From Paenibacillus sp. BK033 (lineage in GTDB: Bacteria; Bacillota; Bacilli; Paenibacillales; Paenibacillaceae): DNA of 64,000 nt. The stretch covers positions 310,001 through 374,000 of the forward strand of contig NZ_SLVP01000001.1 of assembly GCF_004345425.1 (NCBI RefSeq). The letters are read 5' to 3'. A program made the translations under genes and the position numbers. The first letter of the stretch is position 1. Each line of letters starts with the position of its first letter. The notes under the pieces were generated by a model. It worked only from the letters and a program-made list of their open reading frames with translations. It was not told where the DNA came from and did no database searches. Below are positions 9,401 through 17,318 of the stretch, piece by piece.

Positions 9401-12400
9401 CCTTGGCATTCATATCGTCGAGGGCAGCGTCCGCAATATCCATCTCACCGATGAAGCGGTAACCGAAGCGAAGCTTGCTCCGCTGAGCGTCGGGGAAGCC
9501 CATATCCAAGCCGGAGCGGTGAATGCCGAGGCCCTGCAGGAAGAAATTATCGGAACGGAGCATCTCGCCGACGGCGCGGTTCAGGAAACCAAGCTGGCTT
9601 CCTTATCCGTTAATGCCGATCATATCCAGCCGTTATCGATTCAAGAGAAGCATCTGACACCCGGAATTGTTGATGAGAGCAAGCTGCAAAACGGAGCGGT
9701 AACCTCTTCCAAGCTGGCAGTGGATACCGTGTCCGGTGATCACCTGCGCCTGGAGACAATCGCGAGCAAGCATATTAAGGCAGACTCCATCCAAGGCTAT
9801 CATCTCCGGAAAGGCACGGTATCCTTCGATCATCTGAGCGCGGAGGTTCTGAATGAATTCAAGCCGAAAACGATTTTGCCGGAGCAGTTGGCTGAAGGAA
9901 TTATCCAAACCTCCAAGCTGTTGGACGGAAGCGTCGTTACCGGCAAGCTGGCCGATGAAAGTATCACGACCGGCAAGCTGGCCGACGAGAGCGTCACAAC
10001 CGGCAAGCTGGCCGACGAGAGCGTCACAAGCAGCAAGTTGGCTGGCGGGAGCGTCACGAGCGAGAAGCTGGCGGATGAGAGCATTACCGGAAGCAAGCTG
10101 GCGGCAGGCAGCATTACAAACGACAAGCTGGCCGACAACAGCATTACGGCAGATAAACTGGCCGACGCAAGCCTGAGCGGCCGGAAGCTGGCCGAAGGCA
10201 GTATTACCGGCGATAAGCTGACAGCCGAGAGCGTCACGGGAAGTAAGCTGGCCGGAGGCAGTATTACCGGCGACAAGCTGGCGGACGAAAGCATCTCAAG
10301 CCGGAAGCTGGCGGATGGCATTATTACGGGCAGCAAGCTGGCAGACGGGAGCATTATCGGCAGTAAGCTGGCTGTCGAAAGCATTACAAGCGACAAACTT
10401 ATGGACGGCATCATCACAAGCGATAAGCTGGCGGATCGGAGCATTACGTCCGAGAAGCTGTTGGATGAAAGCGTGCCGGGCAGCAAGCTGGCCTTCGAGA
10501 GCATTACGGCGGATAAGCTGGCGGATGATAGCATCGCAACCCGCAAGCTGGCCTTCGAAAGCGTTACGGCGGAGAAGCTGGCCGAAGAGAGCGTCACAAC
10601 GAGCAAGCTTGCCGATCAGGCGGTAACGGGTCGCAAATTGGCAGCGGAGAGCGTCACTTCCGATAAGCTGGCGGACGACAGCATTACAAGCCGCAAGCTG
10701 ATTGACCAGAGCGTCACCAGCGAGAAGCTGGCCGACGACAGCATTACAACCAACAAGCTTGCCGAGCAAGCTGTTGCTGGCAGCAAGCTGGCCGATGAGA
10801 GCGTGACGACGGCAAAGCTCGCTGAGGAAAGCGTTACTTCCGATAAGCTTGCAACAGGCAGCATTACAAGGCGTAAACTGGCGGACGAAAGCGTAACGAC
10901 AGAGAAGCTGGCCGACGACAGCATTACAAGCCGCAAGCTGACGGACGAAAGCGTTATTGCCGAGAAGCTGGCCGACGGAAGCGTCATTACAAGCAAGCTT
11001 GCCGATCTATCCGTTACGGGCAGCAAGCTGGCGGATGAGAGCGTCTCAACCGGGAAGCTTGCCGATTTCAGTATTTCGAGCCGCAAGCTGATCGATGAAA
11101 GCGTCACTGGCGAGAAGCTTGCCGATGCGAGCGTGACGAATAGGAAGCTTGCCGATCAGGCCGTTACGGGCAGCAAGCTTGCCGATAACAGCATTACCGG
11201 CGATAAGCTGGCGCCAGGAAGCATTACGGCTGATAAGCTGTCCCCAGATAGCATTACCGGCAGCAAGCTTGCTGATGAAAGTGTCACAACCAAGAAGCTT
11301 GCCGACGATAGCATTACAAGCCGCAAGCTGGTTGATGAAAGTGTGACCGGCAGCAAGCTGGCCAACGAGAGTATCACCGGCATAAAGCTTGCCGACCTGA
11401 CTGTTACCGGCAGCAAGCTGGCGGACGAGAGCGTTACAGATGAGAAGCTGGCAGGCGGCAGCGTAACCAATGAGAAGCTGGCCGACGAAAGTGTAACGAC
11501 CTGGAAGCTGGCAGGCGAGAGCGTCACAACCGAGAAGCTTGCCGACGAAAGCGTTACAACCCGCAAGCTCGCGGGCGGCAGCGTTACGGCTTGGAACCTT
11601 GCCGAGAGCAGCATCACAAGCGATAAACTTGCCGATGAAAGTGTCACAACTGGCAAATTGGCTTCCGGCAGTATTACGGCGGAGAAGCTGGCAAGCGAGA
11701 GCGTCACTTCCGGGAAGCTTGCCGACTATAGCATTACAACCGGCAAGCTTATGGATGAAAGTGTAACCGGCGAAAAGCTGGCCGACGGAATTGTAACAAG
11801 CAACAAGCTTGCCGATCTGGCTGTCACTTGGAATAAGCTAGCCGATGGGAGCATCACAACGGAGAAGCTTGCGGCGGGAACTGTCACGGAAGATAAGCTT
11901 GCGACAGATAGCATTACAAGCCGCAAGCTTGCCGATGAAAGTGTGACAACCGAGAAGCTAGCCGACGATAGCATTACAAGCCGCAAGCTGATCGCGGAGA
12001 GCGTAACCTCCGAGAAGCTGGCCGACGGAAATGTCATTACGAGCAAGCTAGCCGACTTGTCTGTCACCGGAAGCAAGCTGGCGGATGAGAGCGTCTCGAC
12101 AGGCAAGCTAGCCGACTACAGTATTTCGAGCCGCAAGCTGATTGATGAAAGTGTGACCAGCGATAAACTTGCCGACGAGAGTGTTACAAGCCATAAGCTG
12201 GCAACTAGCAGCGTAACTCGCGAGAAGCTGGCTTTCGGAAGCGTGACGGGCGATAAGCTCGCCGGCAACAGCATCACGGGCGATAAGCTGGTCGAAGAAA
12301 GCATCACAACCGATAAGCTGGCCGATGAAAGCATCATAACCGAGAAGCTGGCCGATGAGAGCGTAACGAGAGAGAAGCTGGCGGAAGACAGCGTATGCGG

Positions 12401-12800
12401 TTGGCATATTGCATCAGAGGCCATAACGCTGGATAAATTAGCCCCCGAGCTTGTGTCTGCCATATTCCCGCCATTTATGGGATCTGCGGATGAACAGTTC
12501 GAACAAGAATCGGAACCTGCGCCTTCCTTTATCCGTTCCGCGGGAACCGGTCAGGTCATTCAACAGTTTGGTCTTGCGCCGTATTCGTTCTTCAAGAAAG
12601 GAAAGATACTGGAGGTTGAAATTATTTTCGAGGAGCCGTTCAGCAATACGAACTATGCCATTACCGCCATCTGCGATAATCCGGAATGTTACGTATCCGT
12701 CTTTAGCAAATCGGAAGGCAGCGCCATTCTGAACATTGTCCGCTCCAGAGGTTCGTTTGAGCCTGAGGGATACATGAACTGGATCGCCATTGGCCGGTAA
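6444..12800 (+). CDS. giant decapeptide-repeat surface protein with WIAG-type tail
   Basis: The protein has 2118 residues. Residues 1-200 are charged, low in complexity and lack a signal peptide, with a Lys/Glu/Gln-rich stretch near 135-165. From about residue 205 to 2000 it is built of ten-residue units of the form xSVTxxKLAD, with Val/Ile and Leu alternating every five residues. About 180 units fit this length. Units up to about residue 1140 are diverse (often xxHL or xxHI); the rest are near-uniform KLAD types. The last 110 residues form a separate globular domain ending MNWIAIGR, matching WIAG-tail proteins and similar to phage tail-fibre tips. I infer a spore-surface fibre, decorated by the neighbouring glycosyltransferases. 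AAGGAGAGG precedes the ATG. Confidence 0.82.
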   Translation: MTKGKSSKSAKGRKPSYYVDNPNASELKWLDELKSKKNKVQNNNLLVPQPKPAENRPVSINAIAPVEEAPQAETHLIPALTEESILVADASSSAEISKAETERLIEEIASYDADPVPVPELKEEPAPERKEQEIKQEVKQEVKQKGKQAQKQEPKPEPETEPKQQKTPVRELEPTYEAKLDKLVEKQDLYKPFPFIYADDIVDGAVTGSKLAPYSVDSDKMRPGSVNSSTLSDYAVQNIHLAPGAVTGNKVSPLSITGSHLSNSSITGDKIVDSSINGSKLQDGSITSEKLADRTIDSSKISDSSITSRHLQPFIITEELIDNHSISSDKIQNSAVRTEKIANEAITNSKLGEASVTHSKLRDGAITGSKLAADTIESVHLKQGLLLAEHVSIGAILGKHVAPGAITQEHLAEGAVGTGALQLQSVNAERIAPGAVNASHLQQETVSGEHIVAGQIGSKHLVDQSVNSSKLTNEAVQTRHIGRSSIISDHIAIGQIEQRHIAHQVVSRQHLQSGSVGREQLQDGSVKGEKIAPQAITTEHLSDQSVGTHQLADQAVTDKKMADGAVKSSKLAAGSIETVHLKNEIVTFQKIAPEALRAYHFSAGAVTEDAISPEAISTGHLKPKLIEKQHFANQAVDTDAIQDLSVTNGKIAYGAVTEFNLSPNSVHPHHLTDHVIGSQKLAPESVTTDKLAERSVTASKLGDSSVNEQHIAQNAVNSDAIQPASIHGGHVQPSSIASEHIAGGAIQSVHLADEAVTMRHLSESSVQTEHLSDQSVTTGKLAAQSVTSEKLADLNVTSSKLADRSVQTNHIAPGSIQSESIGLRAIQSEHLQSGIIQAEHMGYQSVTEMNLSYDIVNTDHLADQAVTESKLSRDAVTTEKLNDSSVTTSKLADGSVTASKLAEGSIYSELIRPFSIQSNHIEPLSIQSEHLAEDVIRANHIRGGAVGTDALSNQSVTSSKLTTGAVQSAHIGNEAVMSRHLANDSVLGIHIVEGSVRNIHLTDEAVTEAKLAPLSVGEAHIQAGAVNAEALQEEIIGTEHLADGAVQETKLASLSVNADHIQPLSIQEKHLTPGIVDESKLQNGAVTSSKLAVDTVSGDHLRLETIASKHIKADSIQGYHLRKGTVSFDHLSAEVLNEFKPKTILPEQLAEGIIQTSKLLDGSVVTGKLADESITTGKLADESVTTGKLADESVTSSKLAGGSVTSEKLADESITGSKLAAGSITNDKLADNSITADKLADASLSGRKLAEGSITGDKLTAESVTGSKLAGGSITGDKLADESISSRKLADGIITGSKLADGSIIGSKLAVESITSDKLMDGIITSDKLADRSITSEKLLDESVPGSKLAFESITADKLADDSIATRKLAFESVTAEKLAEESVTTSKLADQAVTGRKLAAESVTSDKLADDSITSRKLIDQSVTSEKLADDSITTNKLAEQAVAGSKLADESVTTAKLAEESVTSDKLATGSITRRKLADESVTTEKLADDSITSRKLTDESVIAEKLADGSVITSKLADLSVTGSKLADESVSTGKLADFSISSRKLIDESVTGEKLADASVTNRKLADQAVTGSKLADNSITGDKLAPGSITADKLSPDSITGSKLADESVTTKKLADDSITSRKLVDESVTGSKLANESITGIKLADLTVTGSKLADESVTDEKLAGGSVTNEKLADESVTTWKLAGESVTTEKLADESVTTRKLAGGSVTAWNLAESSITSDKLADESVTTGKLASGSITAEKLASESVTSGKLADYSITTGKLMDESVTGEKLADGIVTSNKLADLAVTWNKLADGSITTEKLAAGTVTEDKLATDSITSRKLADESVTTEKLADDSITSRKLIAESVTSEKLADGNVITSKLADLSVTGSKLADESVSTGKLADYSISSRKLIDESVTSDKLADESVTSHKLATSSVTREKLAFGSVTGDKLAGNSITGDKLVEESITTDKLADESIITEKLADESVTREKLAEDSVCGWHIASEAITLDKLAPELVSAIFPPFMGSADEQFEQESEPAPSFIRSAGTGQVIQQFGLAPYSFFKKGKILEVEIIFEEPFSNTNYAITAICDNPECYVSVFSKSEGSAILNIVRSRGSFEPEGYMNWIAIGR
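7050..12440 (+). repeat. 30-bp coding repeat array (about 180 units)
   Basis: The DNA repeats with a 30-bp period that encodes the decapeptide. Homogeneity rises sharply after about 9890, where AGCAAGCTGGCC-like blocks recur almost every unit, suggesting recent expansion. A short non-repeat linker (residues around EVLNEFKPKTILPEQL, near 9845-9890) marks the border between the old, diverse part and the young part. Confidence 0.9.
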
Positions 12801-12817
12801 GATTTGATAGTTTCAAT

Positions 12818-12858
12818 AGAGGATGGGAGCGAAATCTATGCTCCTATCCTCTTTTTTA
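12818..12858 (+). terminator. rho-independent terminator of the repeat-protein gene
   Basis: AGAGGATGGGAGC pairs with GCTCCTATCCTCT (one wobble pair) and is followed by T6. The remaining 130 bases before the next gene contain mother-cell-promoter-like CATA motifs (near 12917-12929) but no convincing -35 partner. Confidence 0.85.
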
Positions 12859-12989
12859 ATTGGGAGGGGGACAGACGTCTTGGAAGTTGTACAAATGCCG
12901 TTGCGCCAGCATTCCGCATACATACTATGTGATGTGCATCAATCTGCTTGCAAATTTTAATAGGTGTAAAAACTGAGGTGATTCAGTGG

Positions 12990-13742
12990 ATGAAACGCGC
13001 ACCTCATCCTAAACCGGCCGTATCGGTCATTATCCCCGTTATGAATGAAAAATCGACCATCGGGCGCGTGATTCGCGAAGCTGCAAAGGTACATCCCCGT
13101 ACGGAGGTTATTGTTGTTGCCAATGGTTCTACAGACGGTTCCATAGCGATTGCTAGAAAGACGGGGGCGAAAGTGCTGCAATTCGATAAGCCTCTTGGCC
13201 ATGACGTTGGGAGAACGATAGGGGCGCTGGAAGCCAAAGGCGAGGTACTGCTGTTTATTGACGGAGATATGGTTATACCGGCTGCCGATTTACGCCCTTT
13301 CATTCGCGCGGTGAGAGAAAAAGGAGTAGACGCGGCGTTGAATAATTACTCCGGTCCGGTTCGCAAAGCGAAGGTTCATAGCGTTGTGCTGGCCAAACAT
13401 GCCTTGAATGCCATTCTTCAAAGGCCAGACCTGAAGGGAATGTCCTTCACGGCCGTACCGCATGCGATCAGCCGCAGATGCCTGGATACGATAGGCGCGG
13501 AGGCTTTATTGGTCCCTCCGCTTGCCCACGCGATGGCTGTGAAGCAAGGTCTTAAGGTGAAGGCCGTACACACCGTTAATGTCGGCAAAATAAATAAACC
13601 CCGGCCGGAGCGGGAGAGGAAAAACCCGCTTGAACGGTTGATTCTGGGTGATCATTTGGAGGCGATCTACTGGCTGCTGTCATGCACAGATGAACGGGGC
13701 GGGTTCGAGGATCGGCTGCGCAAGCGCGAGATGGCCTTGTAA
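12990..13742 (+). CDS. glycosyltransferase family 2
   Basis: The 250-residue inverting GT-A enzyme shows [15 protein letters not shown] at the nucleotide-binding start, ANGSTDGS, and a DxD metal site in FIDGDMV. The ATG at 12990 follows GAGGTG with 9-base spacing; longer in-frame versions begin with TTG or GTG and lack a site. The early part resembles dolichol-phosphate-mannose-synthase-like enzymes, but it has no membrane anchor. It begins a run of co-directional glycosylation genes and probably acts on the spore surface or on its precursors in the mother-cell cytoplasm. Confidence 0.83.
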   Translation: MKRAPHPKPAVSVIIPVMNEKSTIGRVIREAAKVHPRTEVIVVANGSTDGSIAIARKTGAKVLQFDKPLGHDVGRTIGALEAKGEVLLFIDGDMVIPAADLRPFIRAVREKGVDAALNNYSGPVRKAKVHSVVLAKHALNAILQRPDLKGMSFTAVPHAISRRCLDTIGAEALLVPPLAHAMAVKQGLKVKAVHTVNVGKINKPRPERERKNPLERLILGDHLEAIYWLLSCTDERGGFEDRLRKREMAL

Positions 13743-13771
13743 GTCTGCACATGGTTAGGAGGGCTGCACTT

Positions 13772-14494
13772 ATGAAAGCTGTTATTTTGGCGGGAGGAAC
13801 CGGTACACGGCTCATGCCTCTTACTTCTTATATCAATAAGCATATGCTGCCGGTCGGCAGGCATCCGATGATCCATCATGGCATCGAGACGCTGCGCAAG
13901 GCCGGGATCAAGGAAATTCTGATTATTACGAACCGTCAGTCTGCGGGAATGTTCATTCAATATTTCGGCAGCGGCGAAGACCGGGCCGTATCGCTGGCAT
14001 TCCGGATCCAGGAAGGGGCCGGAGGCATTGCGGATGCGTTGCAGCTGGCCAGACCGTTTATTACCGACGGCGAGAAGTTTCTCGTTCTTCTTGGCGATAA
14101 CTTGTTCGAAGAGGATTTAAAGCCCTATATTCATGATTTTCGGCAGCAGCCGGAAGGGGCGATGGTGCTTCTCAAGGAAGTCGACGATCCTCACCGGTAC
14201 GGGATTCCGGTCTTCGATTCTAACGGCGCGATCAAGCGTATTGAAGAAAAGCCCGAGGAGCCGCAGTCGAATCTATCGGTTACCGGTTTATATATGTACA
14301 GCTCGGATGTGTTCGAGCGGATCGAGAATATCAGCCCGTCAAGCAGAGGAGAACTCGAGATTACGGATCTGAATAATCTTTACGCGGCTGCCGGTCTATT
14401 AACCTACCGGACGTTATCCGGCTGGTGGATGGATGCGGGAACGTTCGAGTCGCTTAAGGAAGCGTCCGCCCGATATTGGGATACAGAATACTAG
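13772..14494 (+). CDS. sugar-phosphate nucleotidyltransferase (RmlA-like)
   Basis: This 240-residue enzyme would make an activated nucleotide sugar from a hexose-1-phosphate and NTP. It carries the signature LAGGTGTRLMPLT, the sugar-binding KHMLPV, LGDNLF in the active site, and RYGIPV, EEKPEEP and TGLYMY, as in glucose-1-phosphate thymidylyltransferases. It is shorter than full RmlA (about 290), like many short thymidylyltransferase homologues. The ATG at 13772 has AGGAGG eight bases upstream. It presumably supplies the donor for the surrounding glycosyltransferases. The exact base and sugar cannot be read from sequence. Confidence 0.85.
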   Translation: MKAVILAGGTGTRLMPLTSYINKHMLPVGRHPMIHHGIETLRKAGIKEILIITNRQSAGMFIQYFGSGEDRAVSLAFRIQEGAGGIADALQLARPFITDGEKFLVLLGDNLFEEDLKPYIHDFRQQPEGAMVLLKEVDDPHRYGIPVFDSNGAIKRIEEKPEEPQSNLSVTGLYMYSSDVFERIENISPSSRGELEITDLNNLYAAAGLLTYRTLSGWWMDAGTFESLKEASARYWDTEY

Positions 14495-14511
14495 ACGGGA
14501 GAGGTTTTTGA

Positions 14512-15858
14512 GTGAGACGTAAACCGCGGGGCATTCGTCGTCTCAAACCAACGCAAGAGGGAAGGCGTACGGCTAACTATCAGGCCGGTCTGCAGGCAGG
14601 GTACAATCAGGGACTTCTGGCCGGTCGAAGCAGCTATCATTCTTTGTTTGAGGGAACAAGTATTATTATCCCGAGCTACAATCAGGTGGATTATTTGCGC
14701 GCCTGCATCGACAGCATCGTGGACAACACGGAGCAGCCCCATGAGATTATCGTAGTCGACAATGCGTCGACAGACGGGACAGCCGAATATTTGGAGCAGC
14801 TGGATGGTCAGGTGCGTTACCGGGTGCTCGATCGGAATTACGGGTTCGCCGGTGCGGTGAATATGGGGCTGATGATGGCAAAAGGCACAACGATGCTTGT
14901 TCTGAACAATGACACGCTTGTGACGGATAACTGGCTGGGCAACTTGCTGATCTGTCTGCACAGCGACCCTACTATCGGTATGGTGGGTCCGGTCACGAAT
15001 TATATTAGCGGGGATCAGCAAATCCCGGTCCCTTACGACAGAATCGAAGATATGCCGGAATTCGCTAGACTCAATAATATTTCCGATCCGAAGCGCTGGG
15101 AGAGAACAGACAGGCTGCCGGGCTTCTGCCTCTTGTTCCGCCGCGAATTGTGGGAGAGAATCGGATTCTTGGACGAAGGGTTCGAATTCGGCAATTACGA
15201 GGATGATGATTATAATATTCGGACCAGGCTGCTCGGTTACTCCCTCGTCATCGCAAGGGACTCCTTTATCCACCATTTCGGGAGCGTCAGCATCAAGGCG
15301 CTGGGCGATCAGCTTGAACAGGTTAACACCCGGAATATGGTTTACTATATGACCAAATGGAATAATCCGTATGCGTGGATTCATCAAGTCCGCACGAGCG
15401 ATCCGAAGCTGACTTCGCTTATGGCAAAAGGAGAGACCGCCTTTTACCCGGAAGGCGTCGCAGTGAAAGGGATTGGCCCGCAGGTTTATTGGATTGAGCA
15501 AGGGATCAAACGTCCAATCGAAGGGGAATGGTTCGGACCCGTCGTACGCCTGCCGCAAATTCTTCTCCGGAGCTGGCCGGCGGGAGAAGCGCTGCCCTCG
15601 GTTGAAGCGATGTCCAAATGGCATGCGCTTCATTCCGTTCATTACGGTGCTCCCATGCATGGGCAGATAGCAAGCGGGCTGGACGGCTTCCTGTATTATC
15701 TGGAGAATGGCACCAAGCGAAAAATTATTACCGAAGCAGCGGCCGTCTCCTGGCATTTGAACGAAAGGGCGAAGTATCCGCTGACCGTGGAACAGCTGCA
15801 GGAAATGCCGGAAGGGCTGCCGCTGATTCCGCCGGTTAAGCTTCGCCAAGTCCTGTAG
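14512..15858 (+). CDS. glycosyltransferase family 2 with Gly/Tyr motif at N-terminus
   Basis: This 448-residue protein begins with a basic stretch and then YQAGLQAGYNQGLLAGR, a motif shared with other proteins of the cluster. A GT2 domain follows (residues 50-290): TSIIIPSYNQ, VDNASTDGT, a metal site LNNDTLV, and FLDEGFEFGNYEDDD, as in rhamnosyltransferase-like enzymes. The C-terminal 150 residues contain two copies of a short repeat of the form G.....YWIE.G.KRPI / G...FLYYLENGTKRKI. It starts with GTG behind GGGAGAGG. Probable role: spore-surface glycosylation. Confidence 0.82.
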   Translation: MRRKPRGIRRLKPTQEGRRTANYQAGLQAGYNQGLLAGRSSYHSLFEGTSIIIPSYNQVDYLRACIDSIVDNTEQPHEIIVVDNASTDGTAEYLEQLDGQVRYRVLDRNYGFAGAVNMGLMMAKGTTMLVLNNDTLVTDNWLGNLLICLHSDPTIGMVGPVTNYISGDQQIPVPYDRIEDMPEFARLNNISDPKRWERTDRLPGFCLLFRRELWERIGFLDEGFEFGNYEDDDYNIRTRLLGYSLVIARDSFIHHFGSVSIKALGDQLEQVNTRNMVYYMTKWNNPYAWIHQVRTSDPKLTSLMAKGETAFYPEGVAVKGIGPQVYWIEQGIKRPIEGEWFGPVVRLPQILLRSWPAGEALPSVEAMSKWHALHSVHYGAPMHGQIASGLDGFLYYLENGTKRKIITEAAAVSWHLNERAKYPLTVEQLQEMPEGLPLIPPVKLRQVL

Positions 15859-15890
15859 GCATACGCAAGTATCACCCTTTTTCAAAGATG

Positions 15891-15899
15891 CATATGCTA
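15891..15899 (+). promoter_or_regulatory. possible mother-cell sigma -10 element
   Basis: CATATGCTA fits the SigK -10 consensus CATAnnnTA and partly the SigE one. An upstream GTATCACC is close to, but not exactly at, the expected -35 spacing. It would serve the small-protein genes that follow, in keeping with a sporulation role. Confidence 0.35.
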
Positions 15900-15957
15900 G
15901 GATGACGAGCGACAATTGAACTGGAGACGTTTATTGCTGCAAAGGAGGGGCTTGAAG

Positions 15958-16245
15958 TTGCAGCAGATCGTTAACGAAATCATAGAGCATTTATCGCATT
16001 CCCATCAACAAATGGCACGCATGATCGACTCCAAGCGCCATGTTGTCGTGCGGATGGCTGAGGTCGTGAAAGCCATCCCCGACAACAATCCGAATTTTGG
16101 GGGAACCGAGGGACTGCTGTCGAACACGCAGGCTTTGCTGGGCGGAGTTGTTTCTTATCTGACAACGATAGCCGAGCTGCAGGAGACGCTTGCCGCGCAG
16201 CTGACGTTTACGGTCCGCGAGCTTCGTGCAGAAGAAGAAGAGTAA
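15958..16245 (+). CDS. small helical protein of the spore-glycosylation cluster
   Basis: I do not recognise this 95-residue protein. It is predicted largely helical, with heptad-like hydrophobic spacing and an acidic C-terminus. The TTG at 15958 is chosen because AAGGAGGGG lies 7 bases upstream. It begins a run of four short, tightly spaced genes of similar size and helical character between the GT2 gene and the CgeB genes. They may be accessory or structural factors for the spore surface. Confidence 0.6.
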   Translation: MQQIVNEIIEHLSHSHQQMARMIDSKRHVVVRMAEVVKAIPDNNPNFGGTEGLLSNTQALLGGVVSYLTTIAELQETLAAQLTFTVRELRAEEEE

Positions 16246-16269
16246 GCCGCCGGAAGGAGGATGTTAGTC

Positions 16270-16611
16270 ATGAATCGGGAACAGGCCTATATGCGTATGC
16301 TTGGCGCTACCGCCAATATGCAGTGGAACATTGCCAAGATGCTGGAAGCCAAGGCTGAAGAGGCGGAGAAAGCGCGTAATTGGATATGCAATCATATTAC
16401 CGAGGCATCCTTCCTCGGCGATCAGACCCAGCTTAAACAGACAGCTCAAATCAACGAGCAGGTGATTGAATTATTGGACGGCGTTAACAAAATGAGCCAA
16501 GGGATCCTGTCCGTCATGCGCTCGGTTCTGCCCAAAAGCAATGAAGGCGGGGGCGATCATGACGGGGACGACGAGGAGATGCTGTTCGGCGGCATGGGTG
16601 ACATGAATTGA
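16270..16611 (+). CDS. small helical protein of the spore-glycosylation cluster
   Basis: This 113-residue protein has an amphipathic helical N-terminus (EQAYMRMLGATANMQWNIAK), Ala/Glu-rich helices and a low-complexity tail rich in Gly, Asp and Met. No family is recognised. AAGGAGG lies 9 bases before the ATG at 16270; the ATG at 16261 overlaps that site and is less likely. The stop codon overlaps the TTG of the next gene, suggesting translational coupling. Confidence 0.6.
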   Translation: MNREQAYMRMLGATANMQWNIAKMLEAKAEEAEKARNWICNHITEASFLGDQTQLKQTAQINEQVIELLDGVNKMSQGILSVMRSVLPKSNEGGGDHDGDDEEMLFGGMGDMN

Positions 16612-16922
16612 AATTAATGGCATCCAAGGAACGGCAAGTGAAGCTGGAGATTCTCTCGTCTCTCGCCAGCAGCCAGACGGCGCTTGCCCGCATTCTGAAC
16701 AGCATCGCCGACGTATCGGAGGCTTCCCCCGAGCTCGCCAGAAGCATTGCCGAGAATGTAAAGCTCTTAACGTCCATGCAGAAAAATATAGCGGAGTCCG
16801 TAACGGGGCTAACGATGCGGGGCAGGCGACTGAAGCGCGGACGCCCCGGCAGCCCTTGGCTGAACGTCAAGATCAGCAGGCTGCAAGACAGAGGTCATCG
16901 CGGAAGGAGGCGTTTGATATGA
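16608..16922 (+). CDS. small helical protein with basic tail, spore-glycosylation cluster
   Basis: This 104-residue protein has an Ala/Ser-rich helical region (residues 8-70) and a strongly basic C-terminal tail with many Arg and Lys residues. It starts at a TTG overlapping the previous stop codon; an ATG at 16617 is an alternative. Function unknown. Its size, helicity and position match the two preceding genes, so the three may be distant paralogues forming a complex. Confidence 0.5.
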   Translation: MKLMASKERQVKLEILSSLASSQTALARILNSIADVSEASPELARSIAENVKLLTSMQKNIAESVTGLTMRGRRLKRGRPGSPWLNVKISRLQDRGHRGRRRLI

Positions 16923-17203
16923 AGAAGAAGAGCGCCGTATCGGCGAAACGGAGAACCAAACGCAAGCCTGGTGTCCGGACGAAACGCAAAGTAAGCGGAG
17001 CCCGGAAGACAGCGGGGAAGAAGACGGGCAAAAGCACGATGAAACGCCGGAAGTCTTCGGCCAGAAAAAGAAGAAAAAGCTACAGCTTTGATCAAGCCGG
17101 CTATGATAACGGTTTTAACCAAGCCTATAACGACGGTTATAACGCCGGCTTCGCCAAAGGCTTTGAGGACGGCCATCAGATTGCCTACGAAACGCAGGCG
17201 TAA
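16919..17203 (+). CDS. Lys/Arg-rich protein with Gly/Tyr repeat motif
   Basis: The 94-residue protein is bipartite. The first 60 residues are histone-like in composition (KKK, KRK and RKKR runs with Ser, Thr, Ala and Gly). The last 35 contain repeated Y/F-xx-G motifs: FDQAGYDNGFNQAYNDGYN and FAKGFEDGHQ. The same kind of motif stands at the N-termini of three glycosyltransferases of this cluster. The ATG at 16919 is preceded by GGAAGGAGG and overlaps the previous gene. It could be a scaffold or spore-coat adaptor (inference). Confidence 0.65.
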   Translation: MKKKSAVSAKRRTKRKPGVRTKRKVSGARKTAGKKTGKSTMKRRKSSARKRRKSYSFDQAGYDNGFNQAYNDGYNAGFAKGFEDGHQIAYETQA

Positions 17204-17235
17204 TCGCGCAAACGGAAGATAGAGGTCTTAGCTCT

Positions 17236-17282
17236 GCCTTGTTCATGCCCAGCATGGACAAATCAGGAATAAGGCTTTTTTT
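17236..17282 (+). terminator. rho-independent terminator after the small-protein genes
   Basis: GCCTTGTTC pairs with GAATAAGGC across a 22-base loop and is followed by T7. Confidence 0.7.
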
Positions 17283-17318
17283 GTATAACTTCGAATAACG
17301 GGCAGGTGAGTGTGAAAT

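Noticed and set aside
9900..12440. CRISPR-like array of regular repeats
   Set aside because: The 30-bp repeats are contiguous coding units with no unique spacers and keep one open frame through more than 5 kb.
7203..12463. Many open frames on the minus strand and other plus frames across the repeat gene
   Set aside because: They are mirror frames of the 30-bp repeat, lack ribosome-binding sites and have repetitive, protein-unlike composition.
14491..15915. 474-codon frame on the minus strand
   Set aside because: Antisense to the GT2 gene, with composition typical of a shadow and no start signals.
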